NCBI GenBank assembly: GCA_949987705.1
Contig: OX465282.1
Span: forward strand, 97,080,070-97,144,069
DNA length: 64,000 bases
Origin: Thereva unica
Taxonomy: Eukaryota > Arthropoda > Insecta > Diptera > Therevidae
Direction: 5' to 3'
Shown here: piece by piece, positions 53,601 to 64,000 of the stretch
Position numbering within the stretch: position 1 is the stretch's first letter
Layout of the letters: every line of letters starts with the position of its first letter
Notes under the pieces: generated by a model
The model's database searches: none
The model's input: only the letters and a program-made list of their open reading frames with translations
Told to the model about the DNA's origin: nothing
Position numbers and translations under genes: made by a program

Positions 53601-54451
53601 GCGCAATTTAGTCGTGCTGCTACTGGGTTTGAGTACGCCGTGATGAGGGAGATAGTAACTTGGAGTATCGGTGTCTTCATCCGTGACCTCCTCCATATGT
53701 CCTAGTTGTATATATTCGTTCATAAAAGTGGAGTAAAGCTCATGGAGCTCCGTATCGCGTGCAAGTTTATTTTCCAGTCGTAACAAACACGACATGGCGG
53801 TTCCTCTAGACGACCCTAGTGAATTAGCTGGAGATTTCATTGGTAAGCGAACGACGTATCGTCCTGTCGACTCTCTTATGTGAGTTTGTTTGAAGAACTC
53901 CTCACAATATGCTTCAGCAGGAGTAAGAATGGTTTTAGTGGGTGGCTCTTCTGATTCCCAAAATCGTTTGAGTAGCATGCATACTTCGGACGTTGTTGTG
54001 TGAAGAGTTAGCGTGGAGCATGTAGTAGGAATGGAGCTAGTCATTGGGCCCGAAATAATCCATCCGAGTGTAGTTAGTTGTGCGATAGGCGTTCCCGGTG
54101 GACCTTTGCGTACTCCATCTAATAGTACTCTTGTATAAGCTTCGACACCCAAAATTAAATCTATCGGTGCAGGTTTCTCGTAGTCTGGGTCAGCTAATGG
54201 GAGTCCTAGGAGATGTGGCCACTCGTTTGGTGTTATTTGTTGTGAAGGCATGAGGTTTGACAACGTTGGTAGTATAAGAGACTGAATAGAATACCGATCT
54301 CCACTGTGTAAAGAGATGACATCATGAGACGCGAATGCGTTTGCGACGGCTGTTTCAAATGGGCCCACTCCAAAGATGGAAGTGTGTGTATGTTTCTTGG
54401 GTAAATTCAATAAGTTCGCCAACGATGCTGTGATGAAATTGGATTCAGATC
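50655..54451 (-). pseudogene. BEL pol: protease (part), RT, RNase H, integrase
   Basis: Downstream part of the split gag-pol. It opens just after the Gypsy insertion with SNFITASLANLLNLPKK (remainder of the A17-type protease, then LILGVEAYTRVLLDGVRKGP). RT: LRVVFNASQKTSS, AGDIEKMYRQIRV, YVDDALFGAYDEEE. RNase H: GFSDASLSAYGAAVYLR, HLWTDSTIVLSWLKEHPS. Integrase: zinc finger HLTTLHGG ... CVVCCRHKA, then GVDFAGPFTTK, LYSDNARNFVAAD and HFGGLWEAGVKSFKHH (DDE). Stop at 50655. All catalytic blocks are intact, but the part is cut off from its start by the Gypsy element. Confidence 0.9.
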
Positions 54452-54781
54452 TGTAGTGATATCGCTCGCAATTGGCAACACGATCAAAAGCTCTTATGCT
54501 GGAAAGCATTTATCGCCATACAAAGGATATACGAGTAGAGACGATCGCCTAGATCGTCTCCCGACCGAAGAAAGCTTTGGAACAGAGGATCACAAGATCA
54601 AAGAAGAAATTTGAATTTTAATCTCTGAGTGATACTGTCGAGCAAAGCCTCGTAGTTGGTGACATCAGTACAATAAGTTTTATAAATCACTCAGCCTGCG
54701 AAAGTTATTTATAATAAAAGTAGTATTAAGCAATAACAGAGTTGTTCTTAATTAAAGTGCGTGGGCACTTAAAACCCCACA
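54452..54781 (+). repeat. Gypsy 5' LTR (330 bp)
   Basis: Starts TGTAGTGATATCGC, ends AAAACCCCACA. I find no difference from the 3' LTR at 59940-60269. GATC duplication at 54448-54451. Confidence 0.95.
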
Positions 54782-54783
54782 GG

Positions 54784-54795
54784 TGGTGACCCCGA
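54784..54795 (+). promoter_or_regulatory. Primer binding site, tRNA-Trp type
   Basis: TGGTGACCCCGA, two bases after the LTR, complements the 3' end of animal tRNA-Trp; the match decays afterwards (ATACTTGAAC against the expected GTGATTTGAAC region). tRNA-Trp priming is known for the CsRn1 clade. Confidence 0.7.
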
Positions 54796-56000
54796 ATACT
54801 TGAACAACGCGGGATACAAGGACAACGTGGAAAACAAAAAACTCTGGAAACAACGGAAACTAAAAAACAGCAATAACGGGACTGGCACATGCAGTAAAGG
54901 AATTTCTAATAAAAGCTAAGTGCCTTTAAAGTCGCAATAAAATTAATAAAGAAGTGCATTTTCTGAGTTCGATCCAATATTTTGAATATTAATTAAGCAA
55001 AATTGTTTTATTAGATTGAAAGCAAGGGTGTAAAATTTTACAGTCCAGAACTAAGGCATTAGTGGATAATGCAACCATTGATAACAGTAGTTTTAATTAA
55101 TAAATGCCGTAATCAATATTTTTCTTTGGTATAAAACTGTTTGCATCCTGCAGCTGAATACCGTTGCACTCGGCAAGTTTTTTTACAAATGAAAGCTAGT
55201 TTGAAGTGCGTAGAAGCCCGTAATTAAATAGAATAAATTGCCATAACAATAGGAACTCTGCAAAGTACTTTTTAGATAATAAAAGTTTGGTTAAAATAGC
55301 TTTGAATTCTGCAATTTGATAGAAAATAAAGTTTTTTTTGTGTAAAACAAAGTTGAATTACGTAAGTTTTATAACATAAAATTTATTTGAATTTGGTTTG
55401 CTATACGTATCTATTATATTTACAATTTTGGTTCGTGAAATTGAATTGATGAAATTAGAGATAGTACGATAACGTAAATTTACATAGTATAATAAGATTT
55501 TGTTTAAAAAGGAGTTCTGTAAAAGTAATTACTTGAATTTTACAATGTTGATTTTTAACAAAATAGTTTGTAAACAGACATTGTGAGACCAACAACGAAG
55601 TTTTCTCGAGTAAAGTGACGCTAACTTACAACATATAATCGAATACCTAATCGATAAAGCTATACAAAATGAATCACACGGCATATTAAATCTTAATAAT
55701 ATTTGGTTTTGTGATACTCAAGGTTAATAACAAATCTAAAATACAAGTACATAACACTTTTCCCTCATATATTTTAGCCAAGCAAGGGACATCGTAATCA
55801 CAGAGTTTCTCATTAATCATTGTTACAGAAATATCAAAAGTTAAGAAATTATTTTGCGGATTGTTTTTGTTTTCTTGTTAACATTATACTTACATACGTG
55901 CATACATACATTACACTTACTTCAAGCCGGCTCCGCGAAGATTTATCCTTGCGTGGCGATACATGCGTATTACCCAGTAAGTAATAAAAGCAATTAAACG
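54796..56000 (+). other. Gypsy untranslated leader
   Basis: About 1.2 kb of AT-rich leader without a coding frame between primer site and gag. Confidence 0.7.
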
Positions 56001-56843
56001 ATGAGCACCGCGGAAGGTAGTACTACAGAGACCCCTCAAAAGTGTGAAGACGGTTACAGATTAGATGCAGTTTCCGTCAAGCTCCCACCATTTTGGTCTG
56101 AGTGTCCAAGTGCCTGGTTTATTCAAGTTGAAGCGCAGTTCAACATAAGACAAATAACACAAGATCGTACCAAATTTGATTATGTAGTTTCTTCCCTGCC
56201 TCAAGAAGTAGTAATCTCGGTCCTCGATCTTCTGAAGACCCCCCCGAGAGAAAATTTGTACGAAAATCTGAAGAAAGCCCTAACTGATAGATTATCACTA
56301 AGCGAGGAAAGGCGGTTCGAACAAATAATTTCCGATGCCCAGATGGGAGACAGAAGACCGTCGGAGTTTTACAGGTCATTAGTGTCATTGGCCGATAACT
56401 CGGGTACGTTCAACGAAGAATTGATAAGGCGATTATGGTTACGGAGATTGCCAAAGCAAATAAACATAGCATTGCTAGCAGCGGAGAAGCAAACAATATC
56501 CGAATTAACAACATTGGCAGACAAAATTTGGGAAGCAACAGAACGGAGCGAGATCAGTTTAGTCGACAGTAACGCCAGAGGATCGAGACGGCCTACATTG
56601 GAAAACGAAATTCAAGAGTTACGATCACTTCTTAAGAAGGTCAACATTTCACGGGGTCGAAGCGTAGGTAGGCGTGGAAACGGGCGCTATAGGAACCGGA
56701 GCCGCAGCATGTCACGCGGACGACGTAATAAGGGCAACAACGAATATTGTTGGTATCATAATAAATACGGGAATAAAGCTATAAAATGCAATCAGCCCTG
56801 CACATACAATACTCAATCAAGTGCAGAGGCAACAAACTTTTAA
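56001..56843 (+). CDS. gag: Gypsy Gag
   Basis: 280-aa structural protein. Starts [20 protein letters not shown]; a gag capsid region follows ([54 protein letters not shown] in pieces, [26 protein letters not shown]). The C-terminus is Arg-rich ([19 protein letters not shown]) and bears a single zinc motif [18 protein letters not shown], spaced C-x2-H-x9-C-x3-C, the CHCC form reported for CsRn1-type Gag rather than the usual CCHC. It ends in EATNF at 56843 and overlaps pol by 58 nt. Binds and packages element RNA. Confidence 0.92.
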   Translation: MSTAEGSTTETPQKCEDGYRLDAVSVKLPPFWSECPSAWFIQVEAQFNIRQITQDRTKFDYVVSSLPQEVVISVLDLLKTPPRENLYENLKKALTDRLSLSEERRFEQIISDAQMGDRRPSEFYRSLVSLADNSGTFNEELIRRLWLRRLPKQINIALLAAEKQTISELTTLADKIWEATERSEISLVDSNARGSRRPTLENEIQELRSLLKKVNISRGRSVGRRGNGRYRNRSRSMSRGRRNKGNNEYCWYHNKYGNKAIKCNQPCTYNTQSSAEATNF

Positions 56844-59800
56844 GTCCGATAGCATCAGCGGCGGACCATCGGACAACACGCTCACGCCGCCTTTTCATAC
56901 AAGACAGAAACAATAAACTATCTTTCCTGATTGACACCGGTGCCGATGTATCGGTAATTCCATACGAAAAATTTAGAATAAATAATAAAGCTCCTAATTT
57001 CTTTTTATCCGCGGCAAATGGGACAACCATTAATACATACGGAAGCAAATATTTAACGGTAGATCTGGGTTTACGTAGAAATTTCCCCCACATATTTTTA
57101 ATAGCTTCAGTAAAACGCCCAATAATAGGCGCTGATTTCCTGGGAAAACATAATCTGATGGTCGACATTACGAACAGACGATTAGTAGATTCAATCACAC
57201 ACCTTTCCGTGAACGCAGTCGTAACCAACACCGAAGCTGTTACTCCTCTGCTGTACGCCGTGGACGGTACGTATGGCGAAATACTCCGAGATTTTCCCCA
57301 ATTACATTCCCCCCCGAATTACAATGTAAAGGCACCTCACACCGTAGTACACAGGATCGTAACAAAAGGCCATTTGCCTTACTGCCGCCCTAGACGCCTA
57401 AACCCTACAAAATATAGACAAGCCCAAAAAGAATTCGAACACATGGTAGCTCTCGGTATTTGCCGACCCTCTTCATCTCCAGCGGCATCGGCTTTACACC
57501 TAGTACCAAAATCAGGTAGTCAAGACTGGCGGCCATGTGGCGATTATAGGCAATTGAATGCAATAACGATGCCCGACAGATACCCAATTCCACATATTCA
57601 GAGTTTCTCGACTTATCTACAAGGAAAAAACATTTTTTCAAAAATCGACCTGATAAGAGCATATCACCAAATTCCCGTCGCAGAAGAAGATATCTTTAAA
57701 ACGGCAATAACGACGCCGTTCGGTCTTTTTGAATTTACAAGAATGCCTTTTGGGTTGCGGAACGCGGCACAAACGTTTCAACGATTTATGAACGAGGTGC
57801 TACAAGGTTTAGACTTCACATTTACATACATAGATGACATATTGGTAGCAAGCAGCACAGAACAAGAACACAAAATGCATTTACGACAAGTTTTCGAGCG
57901 ACTCGCAAAATACGGACTCAACATTAAAGCCTCCAAATGCGTTTTTGGCGTCAAAACACTCAATTTTCTGAGTCACGAAATTTCACCCGAAGGGATCAAA
58001 CCCTCAAAAGAAAAAGTTACGGCCATCACTTCGTTCCCACAACCTACCACAATCAAACAGATACAAAAATTCCTAGGAATGATCAACTATTACCACAGAT
58101 TCGTACCTAAAATGGCAGAAATCCTAACACCAATATATGAACATCTCTCGAACCTAGAAACCAGTCCGCGAAAATTAAGATCCTTCACATGGCCCGATAA
58201 GTGCGAAGTTAGTTTCAACACAATTAAAGACACTTTCGCGAAGGCAACTTTGTTAAATTATCCCATCGAAAACACAACCTACAGTATAGTAACAGATGCT
58301 TCAAACGTAGGAGTGGGCGCTGTCTTGCAACAATTAAACAGAAATTCGTGGGAACCCTTAGAATATTTTTCAAAAAAACTGTCGCAAGCGCAAAAATCAT
58401 ATTCCACGTTCGATCGCGAGCTGCTTGCAATATATTTAGCGATAAAACACTTCAGGTACTTCATTGAAGGTCGGGAATTCATCATTTTTACCGATCACAA
58501 ACCTTTAATTACCGCAATAACGGCTAAGGCGGAAAAAAGTCCAAGACAAACACGATACCTTAACTTCATCTCACAATTTTCCACCGATTTCAAGTACATA
58601 AAAGGGACGGATAACTTGGTAGCCGACACTTTATCTCGAAGTTTTGAGATCGAATCCAACAATGTAGAGAACAACATGTTAAATTTTGAGAATCTGCCAC
58701 GCGAACAGGAAAGCGATGAAGAGCTCGGGTATCTTATTAAAAGTGTCACCAAGGACTCAAAATTCAAACTTCAATTATTGAATGTATCAAATTCCAAAAA
58801 TAAGATTTGGTGCGACACCTCGACGCATGCGACTAGACCTTATATACCTAAGAGCTTAAGAAAGCAGGTTTTCGATTCAATGCACAATATATCACATCCG
58901 GGTATCAGGGCAAGCCGAAAACTAATCGCAACACGATACTTCTGGCCTCATCTAAATAGAGACGTAACAAATTGGGCAAAAGCATGTATTTCTTGTCAGA
59001 AAGCTAAAATCACACGCCACACGCAATCACCAATTGGCCAGTTCCAAGTACCCAAAGGACGTTTTGAGGAGATCCATATGGACTTGGTAGGACCACTCCC
59101 CCCGTCAAAAGGACATAGGTATATCCTCACGATAGTGGACCGCTATACACGCTGGCCCGAAGCATACCCATTGAAGAATATGGAAGCTAAAACGGTCGCC
59201 TGGTCTTTTATCAACGAATATGTATCGAGATTTGGAGTACCTAACATTATTGTCACAGATCAAGGCAAACAGTTTGAAAGCCAGCTATTCAACCAGCTAA
59301 CAAACTTCTTGGGAGTTCATAGGATTAGAACGACTGCATACCACCCTCAATCGAACGGGATGGTCGAGAGGTTTCATCGACAGCTAAAAGAGGCAATAAG
59401 AGCTAGAGGAAATACACCTGCTTGGTACGAAGAACTACCGCTGATCCTACTCGGAATACGAAACACCACAAAAGAAGATATTAAATGCACTCCAGCGGAA
59501 CTGGTATACGGTCAACAGCTGAAATTGCCCAGTGAATTATTCATAGGTTCAGCACTGGAAAATCCAGGGGACCCAACACATGTGGCAGACACGCTAAGGA
59601 AAATTTTCGTTTCAATTCGGCCAACTCAAACTCGACCACCGTCCAATGAAAAAATCTTTATCCCGAAATCACTACATACGTGCGATAAAGTCTTCCTAAG
59701 AGTCGACAAGATTAGACCAGGTTTACAAGCGCCTTACGAGGGCCCCTACGAAGTGCTTAGAAGATTGCGAAAACAATTCGTTCTCAACATAAAAGGAAAA

Positions 59801-59905
59801 TCAAAATCTGTATCCATAGACCGACTGAAGCCATGTTTCACTATGATGGAGAGACCAGTATCTGATCCAAAGGTTTTAAAAAAATCAGTGAGATTTAGGG
59901 ATTAA
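56786..59905 (+). CDS. pol: Gypsy Pol: protease, RT, RNase H, integrase
   Basis: 1039-codon frame in the -1 register relative to gag, so made by ribosomal frameshift within the 58-nt overlap; the exact slip site was not fixed (candidate near ACAAACTTTTAAG at 56831-56843). Protease: [13 protein letters not shown] (D50). [40 protein letters not shown] (about residue 350). RNase [15 protein letters not shown] (about 500), TDHKPLITA. Integrase: [14 protein letters not shown] ... CISCQKAK (HHCC, about 700), [30 protein letters not shown] (D, D, E at about 765, 823, 860). No chromodomain or env seen. Frame unbroken. Confidence 0.95.
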   Translation: MQSALHIQYSIKCRGNKLLSPIASAADHRTTRSRRLFIQDRNNKLSFLIDTGADVSVIPYEKFRINNKAPNFFLSAANGTTINTYGSKYLTVDLGLRRNFPHIFLIASVKRPIIGADFLGKHNLMVDITNRRLVDSITHLSVNAVVTNTEAVTPLLYAVDGTYGEILRDFPQLHSPPNYNVKAPHTVVHRIVTKGHLPYCRPRRLNPTKYRQAQKEFEHMVALGICRPSSSPAASALHLVPKSGSQDWRPCGDYRQLNAITMPDRYPIPHIQSFSTYLQGKNIFSKIDLIRAYHQIPVAEEDIFKTAITTPFGLFEFTRMPFGLRNAAQTFQRFMNEVLQGLDFTFTYIDDILVASSTEQEHKMHLRQVFERLAKYGLNIKASKCVFGVKTLNFLSHEISPEGIKPSKEKVTAITSFPQPTTIKQIQKFLGMINYYHRFVPKMAEILTPIYEHLSNLETSPRKLRSFTWPDKCEVSFNTIKDTFAKATLLNYPIENTTYSIVTDASNVGVGAVLQQLNRNSWEPLEYFSKKLSQAQKSYSTFDRELLAIYLAIKHFRYFIEGREFIIFTDHKPLITAITAKAEKSPRQTRYLNFISQFSTDFKYIKGTDNLVADTLSRSFEIESNNVENNMLNFENLPREQESDEELGYLIKSVTKDSKFKLQLLNVSNSKNKIWCDTSTHATRPYIPKSLRKQVFDSMHNISHPGIRASRKLIATRYFWPHLNRDVTNWAKACISCQKAKITRHTQSPIGQFQVPKGRFEEIHMDLVGPLPPSKGHRYILTIVDRYTRWPEAYPLKNMEAKTVAWSFINEYVSRFGVPNIIVTDQGKQFESQLFNQLTNFLGVHRIRTTAYHPQSNGMVERFHRQLKEAIRARGNTPAWYEELPLILLGIRNTTKEDIKCTPAELVYGQQLKLPSELFIGSALENPGDPTHVADTLRKIFVSIRPTQTRPPSNEKIFIPKSLHTCDKVFLRVDKIRPGLQAPYEGPYEVLRRLRKQFVLNIKGKSKSVSIDRLKPCFTMMERPVSDPKVLKKSVRFRD

Positions 59906-59926
59906 CACCCCATTAACGTTTCCACT

Positions 59927-59939
59927 GAAGGGGGAGCTA
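59927..59939 (+). promoter_or_regulatory. Gypsy polypurine tract
   Basis: GAAGGGGGAGCTA immediately before the 3' LTR. Confidence 0.8.
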
Positions 59940-60269
59940 TGTAGTGATATCGCTCGCAATTGGCAACACGATCAAAAGCTCTTATGCTGGAAAGCATTTA
60001 TCGCCATACAAAGGATATACGAGTAGAGACGATCGCCTAGATCGTCTCCCGACCGAAGAAAGCTTTGGAACAGAGGATCACAAGATCAAAGAAGAAATTT
60101 GAATTTTAATCTCTGAGTGATACTGTCGAGCAAAGCCTCGTAGTTGGTGACATCAGTACAATAAGTTTTATAAATCACTCAGCCTGCGAAAGTTATTTAT
60201 AATAAAAGTAGTATTAAGCAATAACAGAGTTGTTCTTAATTAAAGTGCGTGGGCACTTAAAACCCCACA
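59940..60269 (+). repeat. Gypsy 3' LTR (330 bp)
   Basis: Same length and, by eye, same sequence as the 5' LTR; followed by GATC (60270-60273). Confidence 0.95.
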
Positions 60270-61690
60270 GATCCTTGATCCAAAAGAGCGCGTACCTTCA
60301 GCTTTCGACCATCCTGGGACTCAGCCAATAACAGTGCGGTCGCAAGTAGTACTGGTTCGTTGCACCGTGAATTTGAAAAATGTGCTCGTGTTGACGAGGT
60401 TTGAATGTCGTCAGGGGTAGTTGGTTTGTAGGTATTGAAAGCGGTAGTGTCCACTGCTTGAGCTTGCCGGTGTATCATGGTGTGATGCTTCTGGTGGCAG
60501 TGTTTGCATCTGTTTGTTGAGGGACAGGATGAAACAATATGATTAGGGTTCAGACAATTGCTGCAGAGTCGTTTCCGCTGTACTAAGTCGATTCGATTAT
60601 CAATGGTCATTGACCTGAATTGTGGGCAGAATAACAAGAGATGTTTCCCGTAGCAATGCGAACACTTGTGATCTCTAGTAGTTGAATGGTGGACTCTGGA
60701 GGTGGGTTTTGAGTAGTTTTGTCCAGCAACGGCAAGATTCCTGCGCTCAGGTGTCTGCGTATTTTTGATTGCACTTAGAGCTTGCAGCCTCTTCTCCAAG
60801 AAATCCGTCAGGCAGTTGTAGGGAGGCACCTCGGTAGAGGAGTTGAGTGTAGTCTCCCAATCCTTACGAGTGATAGGTTCTAGCTTGTTGGCCAAAAAAT
60901 ATATAAGCCAGTCATTCCATTGGTCTACCGGACGAGATAAGTTTTCGAGGGCTCTTACAGCTTGATTGAAGTTATCAAGAACACGTCGAAGTTCCAATGG
61001 AGATTCAGAAGCCATGGGTTGAAGACTAATAAGCGATTGTAGATTGACGTTCACAAGAACTCGTGTGTTGGCGTACCTGTCCACAAGAGTGTTCCATGCT
61101 GAGGCGTAATTATTGCTAGTGATGGAGAAATGCCGCAGGAGCTTAGCAGCATCACCCGTAATAGCAGACTTTAAGTAATGGAGCTTTTGCACCTCAGCCA
61201 ATGTTGCATTATTATGAATCAAGGCTACATATGTATCGTGGAAGGAGGGCCAATCTAAGTAGGATCCACCGAATGACGGTAAGCTTATTTTTGGTAGCTT
61301 CAGTGACGTTCCTTGATAGCGTGGCTGAAGAGTTGAATGGAGAAGTTCATGTTCAGGATTCTCTATTATAGGGTTCTCTACTATAGGGTTGAGAGCGTTA
61401 AGTTCCTCCTTTAACCATTGCGCGACATCTACGTAAGCGCATTCTACATCAGAAAATATGTCAATATCATCCTTTCCTAATTCCGAGCCTGGGGCTAGCA
61501 GGTCAGAAGCGGTTAATCCATAGTGCTCTTCATATGCGAGTTGGAATTGATACCAGTAACTTTCTAGTAATTGGAGGCGCGTAGACAAGAACTCTTTGGT
61601 TCGCTTTTCCTTACCCGTCTTGTTGGAATTCAGCATGAACTTCTCAATTCTATCTTTTACGAGGTTAAGTTTGGCCTTTACTTTTTCCAT
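60270..61690 (-). pseudogene. BEL gag and start of protease
   Basis: Upstream part of the split BEL gag-pol. Start chosen at ATG 61690 (MEKVKAKLNLVKDRIEKF); the longer frame begins at TTG. A gag (DUF1759-like) region follows: LPKISLPSFGGSYLDWPSFH, VQKLHYLKSAITGDAAKLL, SAWNTLVDRYANTR. Zinc motifs: CSHCYGKHLLLFCPQF, CSNCLNPNHIVSSC, CKHCHQKHHTMIH. It ends in the protease LKVRALLDQGS (DQGS active-site block), where the Gypsy element is inserted. Confidence 0.9.
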
Positions 61691-63245
61691 TTTGATGGAC
61701 AATTGTTAATTTACGATACCCGATATCTCAACAAACGTAACTACCGACAATTACCGCACCGAAATATTTAGTTCAGTTTGTTTATACCAGTATTAGCTAA
61801 TGGATTATTTAATAATTTAATAATACCAGCGATTTCAAAAGATATAAGTTTTTTTTATTATACGAATTAAGTAGGTTATCACAATGGTTCAAAGAATATT
61901 GTTTGGTAAACACTTAACGTCACTAATGGAAATGTCAAAGTATGTGTGTGACTTTATTATAAGTTGATGACTATGTAACGTAATTAAATTTTCTCAAAAA
62001 CAATTTCAATAAGTTAGTTTGATATTAATGTTAATAAATGGATAATATTCAAAACGAATTCAACAAAAAGGTTAGTTATATATTAACGTATTAACGCTTG
62101 GTATTCATCACATCACATCACATAATTTAAAATGTCAATAAATGTCAAACGTATTTAGAAATGTCAATTCATAATAGTTTATCTGTATTTTGATTGGTTA
62201 TTATCATCATAACTTCAACACTTCTTTGATAAATTTTTTGTTAAATGGATTTTAAATAACGCGAACTTTATCACAATCAATGAGTTTTGTTTACATTGTT
62301 CAATAAATTAGACAAACGGCTGTTCAGTCTTTATTAAATGTGAATGTGGCTAAGTTTTCTATCGATTCTAGGTAAATTTAAAGCACTTGCGCACAGAAAG
62401 CAGATCATAAAATTTTGATTAACATATGTATATGAATAGAATATTTAAGTATATAAAGCTCTTAATTGATCATGAGTGGAACTAAGTTGTTTGACACATG
62501 AAGCTTTCTGCAAATCAGAAATTAGAAATTAGAAGCTTTTATAGAAAGCTTTTATAGATCGGCAGTGAAGTTAAATTGGCTGCGCACATAAAGCTTTTAA
62601 TCAAGTTATCTACGCATATAAAGCTTTCTGCTGATCAGGATTGCGCTTACGTCACTGTTCAACATAAAATTCCGTTAAATTGCAAGTTGAATTCAATTAT
62701 ATGTACTATAAGACGATAATAAATTTTTAAGAGACAGGAACATGAATGCGAAATGCGCGAATGAACTTTTTATATCATGCGAACCTTAACTGTGGATTAT
62801 AACGACCGTTCTTTTTTCAGTTTTTACTTTACACGTCCGATTGATTTTCACTTGAATTATTGCACGTAAGTGATTAGTTAGTGATAATGAGAAATTGGAA
62901 CGAACTCACCGGATTCTAGCCTTGAAATTTAATTATGCTCCTTGTTGTACAGTAATTGTAGGCAGATGGTGATTCCAAGATAAGTTGAGTCAGCATAGCC
63001 ACATGTCTTTATGTTCCTCTAATGGGTGTACCGTTAATTCACTGCACTCACTTTTCAGGTGATTAACTCACGTTTTGTTACATTTTTAATATCATGTACA
63101 TGTGTATGTTCAGACGGCACGACACTTTGAACATTTGATCAGTTTTGTTATCGAATTTTTACATTTACGACACGAGATGATCGCTTCGGTTGAAAGGAAT
63201 ACCGTAATATATTGTGCACGAAAATTTAAAGCACGAGGGAAGCAG
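61691..63245 (-). other. BEL untranslated leader
   Basis: 1.55 kb AT-rich leader between primer site and gag. No coding frame. AAAGCTTTCTG and AAAGCTTTTA words recur at 62495-62635. Confidence 0.6.
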
Positions 63246-63265
63246 GATCCCGGGTTTCGGCACCA
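63246..63265 (-). promoter_or_regulatory. BEL primer binding site, tRNA-Phe type
   Basis: On the element strand TGGTGCCGAAACCCGGGATC, five bases inside the 5' LTR. It complements the 3' end of eukaryotic tRNA-Phe (TTTCGGCACCA), giving a 20-base match. Confidence 0.8.
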
Positions 63266-63270
63266 AAAAA

Positions 63271-63643
63271 TGTTAAGAATGAAAGGAATCCAGATTTTAG
63301 AAAAGAAAGAACACTTTTATGATATAAAAAACCCTTTTAATTAAGAATTCAAAATGTGCACAATATGTATACGAGATAGACAAATGTATACGAGATAGAC
63401 AAATGTGACCGATCGCGTCGAGGACTGATAAGAGAAGAAGGAAAAGTTATTAGATTTAGATTTATCGTTCAAAACAACGGTTCCCTCGTGCTTTAAATTT
63501 TCGTGATTTATCGTTCAAAACAACGGTAATTAAAGCTTAGAAATTAAGGAGACTAAAGTATAGCTTTCGCGATGTTTAATCAGCGGCACCATAATGGGTG
63601 CGTTCAGTAGAAAGACGAAATGTTTTTAATTCAGTGTTGAACA
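63271..63643 (-). repeat. BEL/Pao 5' LTR (373 bp) with 46-bp insertion
   Basis: Same as the 3' LTR except for 63481-63526: 24 bp that is the inverted copy of 63218-63241, then a 22-bp repeat of GATTTATCGTTCAAAACAAC plus GG. Followed by the GCGTT duplication at 63644-63648. Confidence 0.9.
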
Positions 63644-63838
63644 GCGTTAATATAGTTGGTTAGAAACATATAGACAGTTGACTATACTGTTCGGCTTGTT
63701 TCCCTTTTATAAAGTTATTTCGATGATCAATAAATTTTATAAGATGATGTCTTGGATAAAATCCCTATTAAATCGTTTTTACGAAACTATTTTTCATTTA
63801 AAAAATTAACCATTGCCTTTAAATATGTTATTTTTCAG

Positions 63839-63942
63839 GAACAAGGCTTGATACACGAACATTTACACGACCTAAAAGGAAATCAGCCCAAAATTTAGAA
63901 ATGCATTTTACAAATGCATCTTCCAAACCTTCAATTTTAACG
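63839..63942 (+). CDS. Internal exon of an unrecognised host gene
   Basis: Acceptor TTATTTTTCAG (ending 63838) and donor ACG|GTAAAC (63943) bound 104 nt with one open frame: TRLDTRTFTRPKRKSAQNLE then MHFTNASSKPSILT. The first two bases (GA) complete a codon, which fits the phase-1 end of the exon at 45298-45374. The basic content (RPKRKS) could be a nuclear-localisation-like patch. No family recognised. If linked, the intron of about 18.5 kb contains all the transposons between. Confidence 0.45.
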
Positions 63943-64000
63943 GTAAACTAAAAATAAAAATATTCAATTTTCACAACTTTCCAAAAATTGGTTAAATTTG

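Larger units (their letters stand above)
54452..60269 (+). mobile_element. Gypsy (CsRn1-type) LTR retrotransposon, apparently intact
   Basis: 5818 bp with 330-bp LTRs that appear identical, exact GATC duplication (54448-54451, 60270-60273), a tRNA-Trp-type primer site, gag and pol frames offset by -1, and a polypurine tract. No env. The CHCC-type gag zinc motif and the tRNA-Trp primer point to the CsRn1 clade. It looks young and potentially complete. Confidence 0.95.
49767..63643 (-). mobile_element. BEL/Pao LTR retrotransposon, split by a Gypsy element
   Basis: LTRs at 63271-63643 (5') and 49767-50093 (3'), 5-bp duplication GCGTT at both borders (49762-49766, 63644-63648). On the reverse strand: primer site, leader of about 1.55 kb, one gag-pol frame, a 54-bp minisatellite, and a polypurine tract. 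A Gypsy element (54452-60269) with GATC duplication splits the frame at the protease. Discounting it, the two parts keep one frame by length (5214 nt, 1738 codons with stop). No env. Confidence 0.92.

Noticed and set aside
59906..59939. Possible env gene after Gypsy pol
   Set aside because: Only 34 bp separate the pol stop from the 3' LTR, so there is no room for env.
63246..63265. tRNA-like sequence (tRNA-Phe 3' end)
   Set aside because: Only the 3' terminal 20 bases are present, next to an LTR; it is a primer binding site, not a tRNA gene.

Overview
This is AT-rich, intron-containing animal DNA, most likely from an insect and plausibly a fly. The evidence is short spliceosomal introns (50-90 nt), BEL/Pao and CsRn1-type Gypsy LTR retrotransposons, Jockey-like and RTE/CR1-like LINEs, PIF/Harbinger with a MADF-BESS partner gene, and many hAT-, Harbinger- and mariner-like MITEs. 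No bacterial features are present. The species cannot be fixed from the sequence alone.

Host genes are few. (1) A last exon of an unrecognised coiled-coil protein lies at 2849-3656 (+). (2) A likely THAP-domain first exon lies at 12508-12572 (+). (3) A complete two-exon ZNF706-type small zinc-finger gene lies at 15263-15576 (+). (4) A complete four-exon CDIN1 (C15orf41) nuclease gene lies at 25821-21985 (-); its conceptual product is 281 aa. (5) Two short exons at 45194-45374 (+) begin an unrecognised protein, with a third candidate at 45548. An exon at 63839-63942 (+) is phase-compatible with them, so one host gene may span an intron of about 18.5 kb packed with transposons.

Nearly everything else is nested mobile DNA. 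0-8.4 kb: dead LINE and Gypsy pieces and several MITEs. 8.5-14.7 kb: AACCGGTT-palindrome repeats around a 3.2-kb Harbinger element. 17-24.6 kb: LINE fragments, one of them filling the last intron of CDIN1. 25.8-29 kb: a LINE with a 12-bp target duplication sits just upstream of the CDIN1 start codon. 29-37 kb: non-coding terminal-inverted-repeat elements nested two and three deep. 37.5-42.3 kb: a small hAT-like element carries a fresh 5'-truncated Jockey-like LINE with intact ORF2. 42.7-49.7 kb: MITEs and LINE tails. 49.8-63.6 kb: a BEL/Pao element whose gag-pol frame is split by a Gypsy element with identical-looking LTRs.

Insertion order can be read repeatedly from target-site duplications (TSDs). 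The youngest events appear to be the Gypsy element (330-bp LTRs, no difference seen) and the Jockey-like LINE. I did not find a convincing new cellular system. The most novel-looking items are the AACCGGTT-cored MITE families, the 54-bp minisatellite at the BEL polypurine tract, a template-switch scar in one BEL LTR, and the two host genes whose structure is dominated by transposon insertion.
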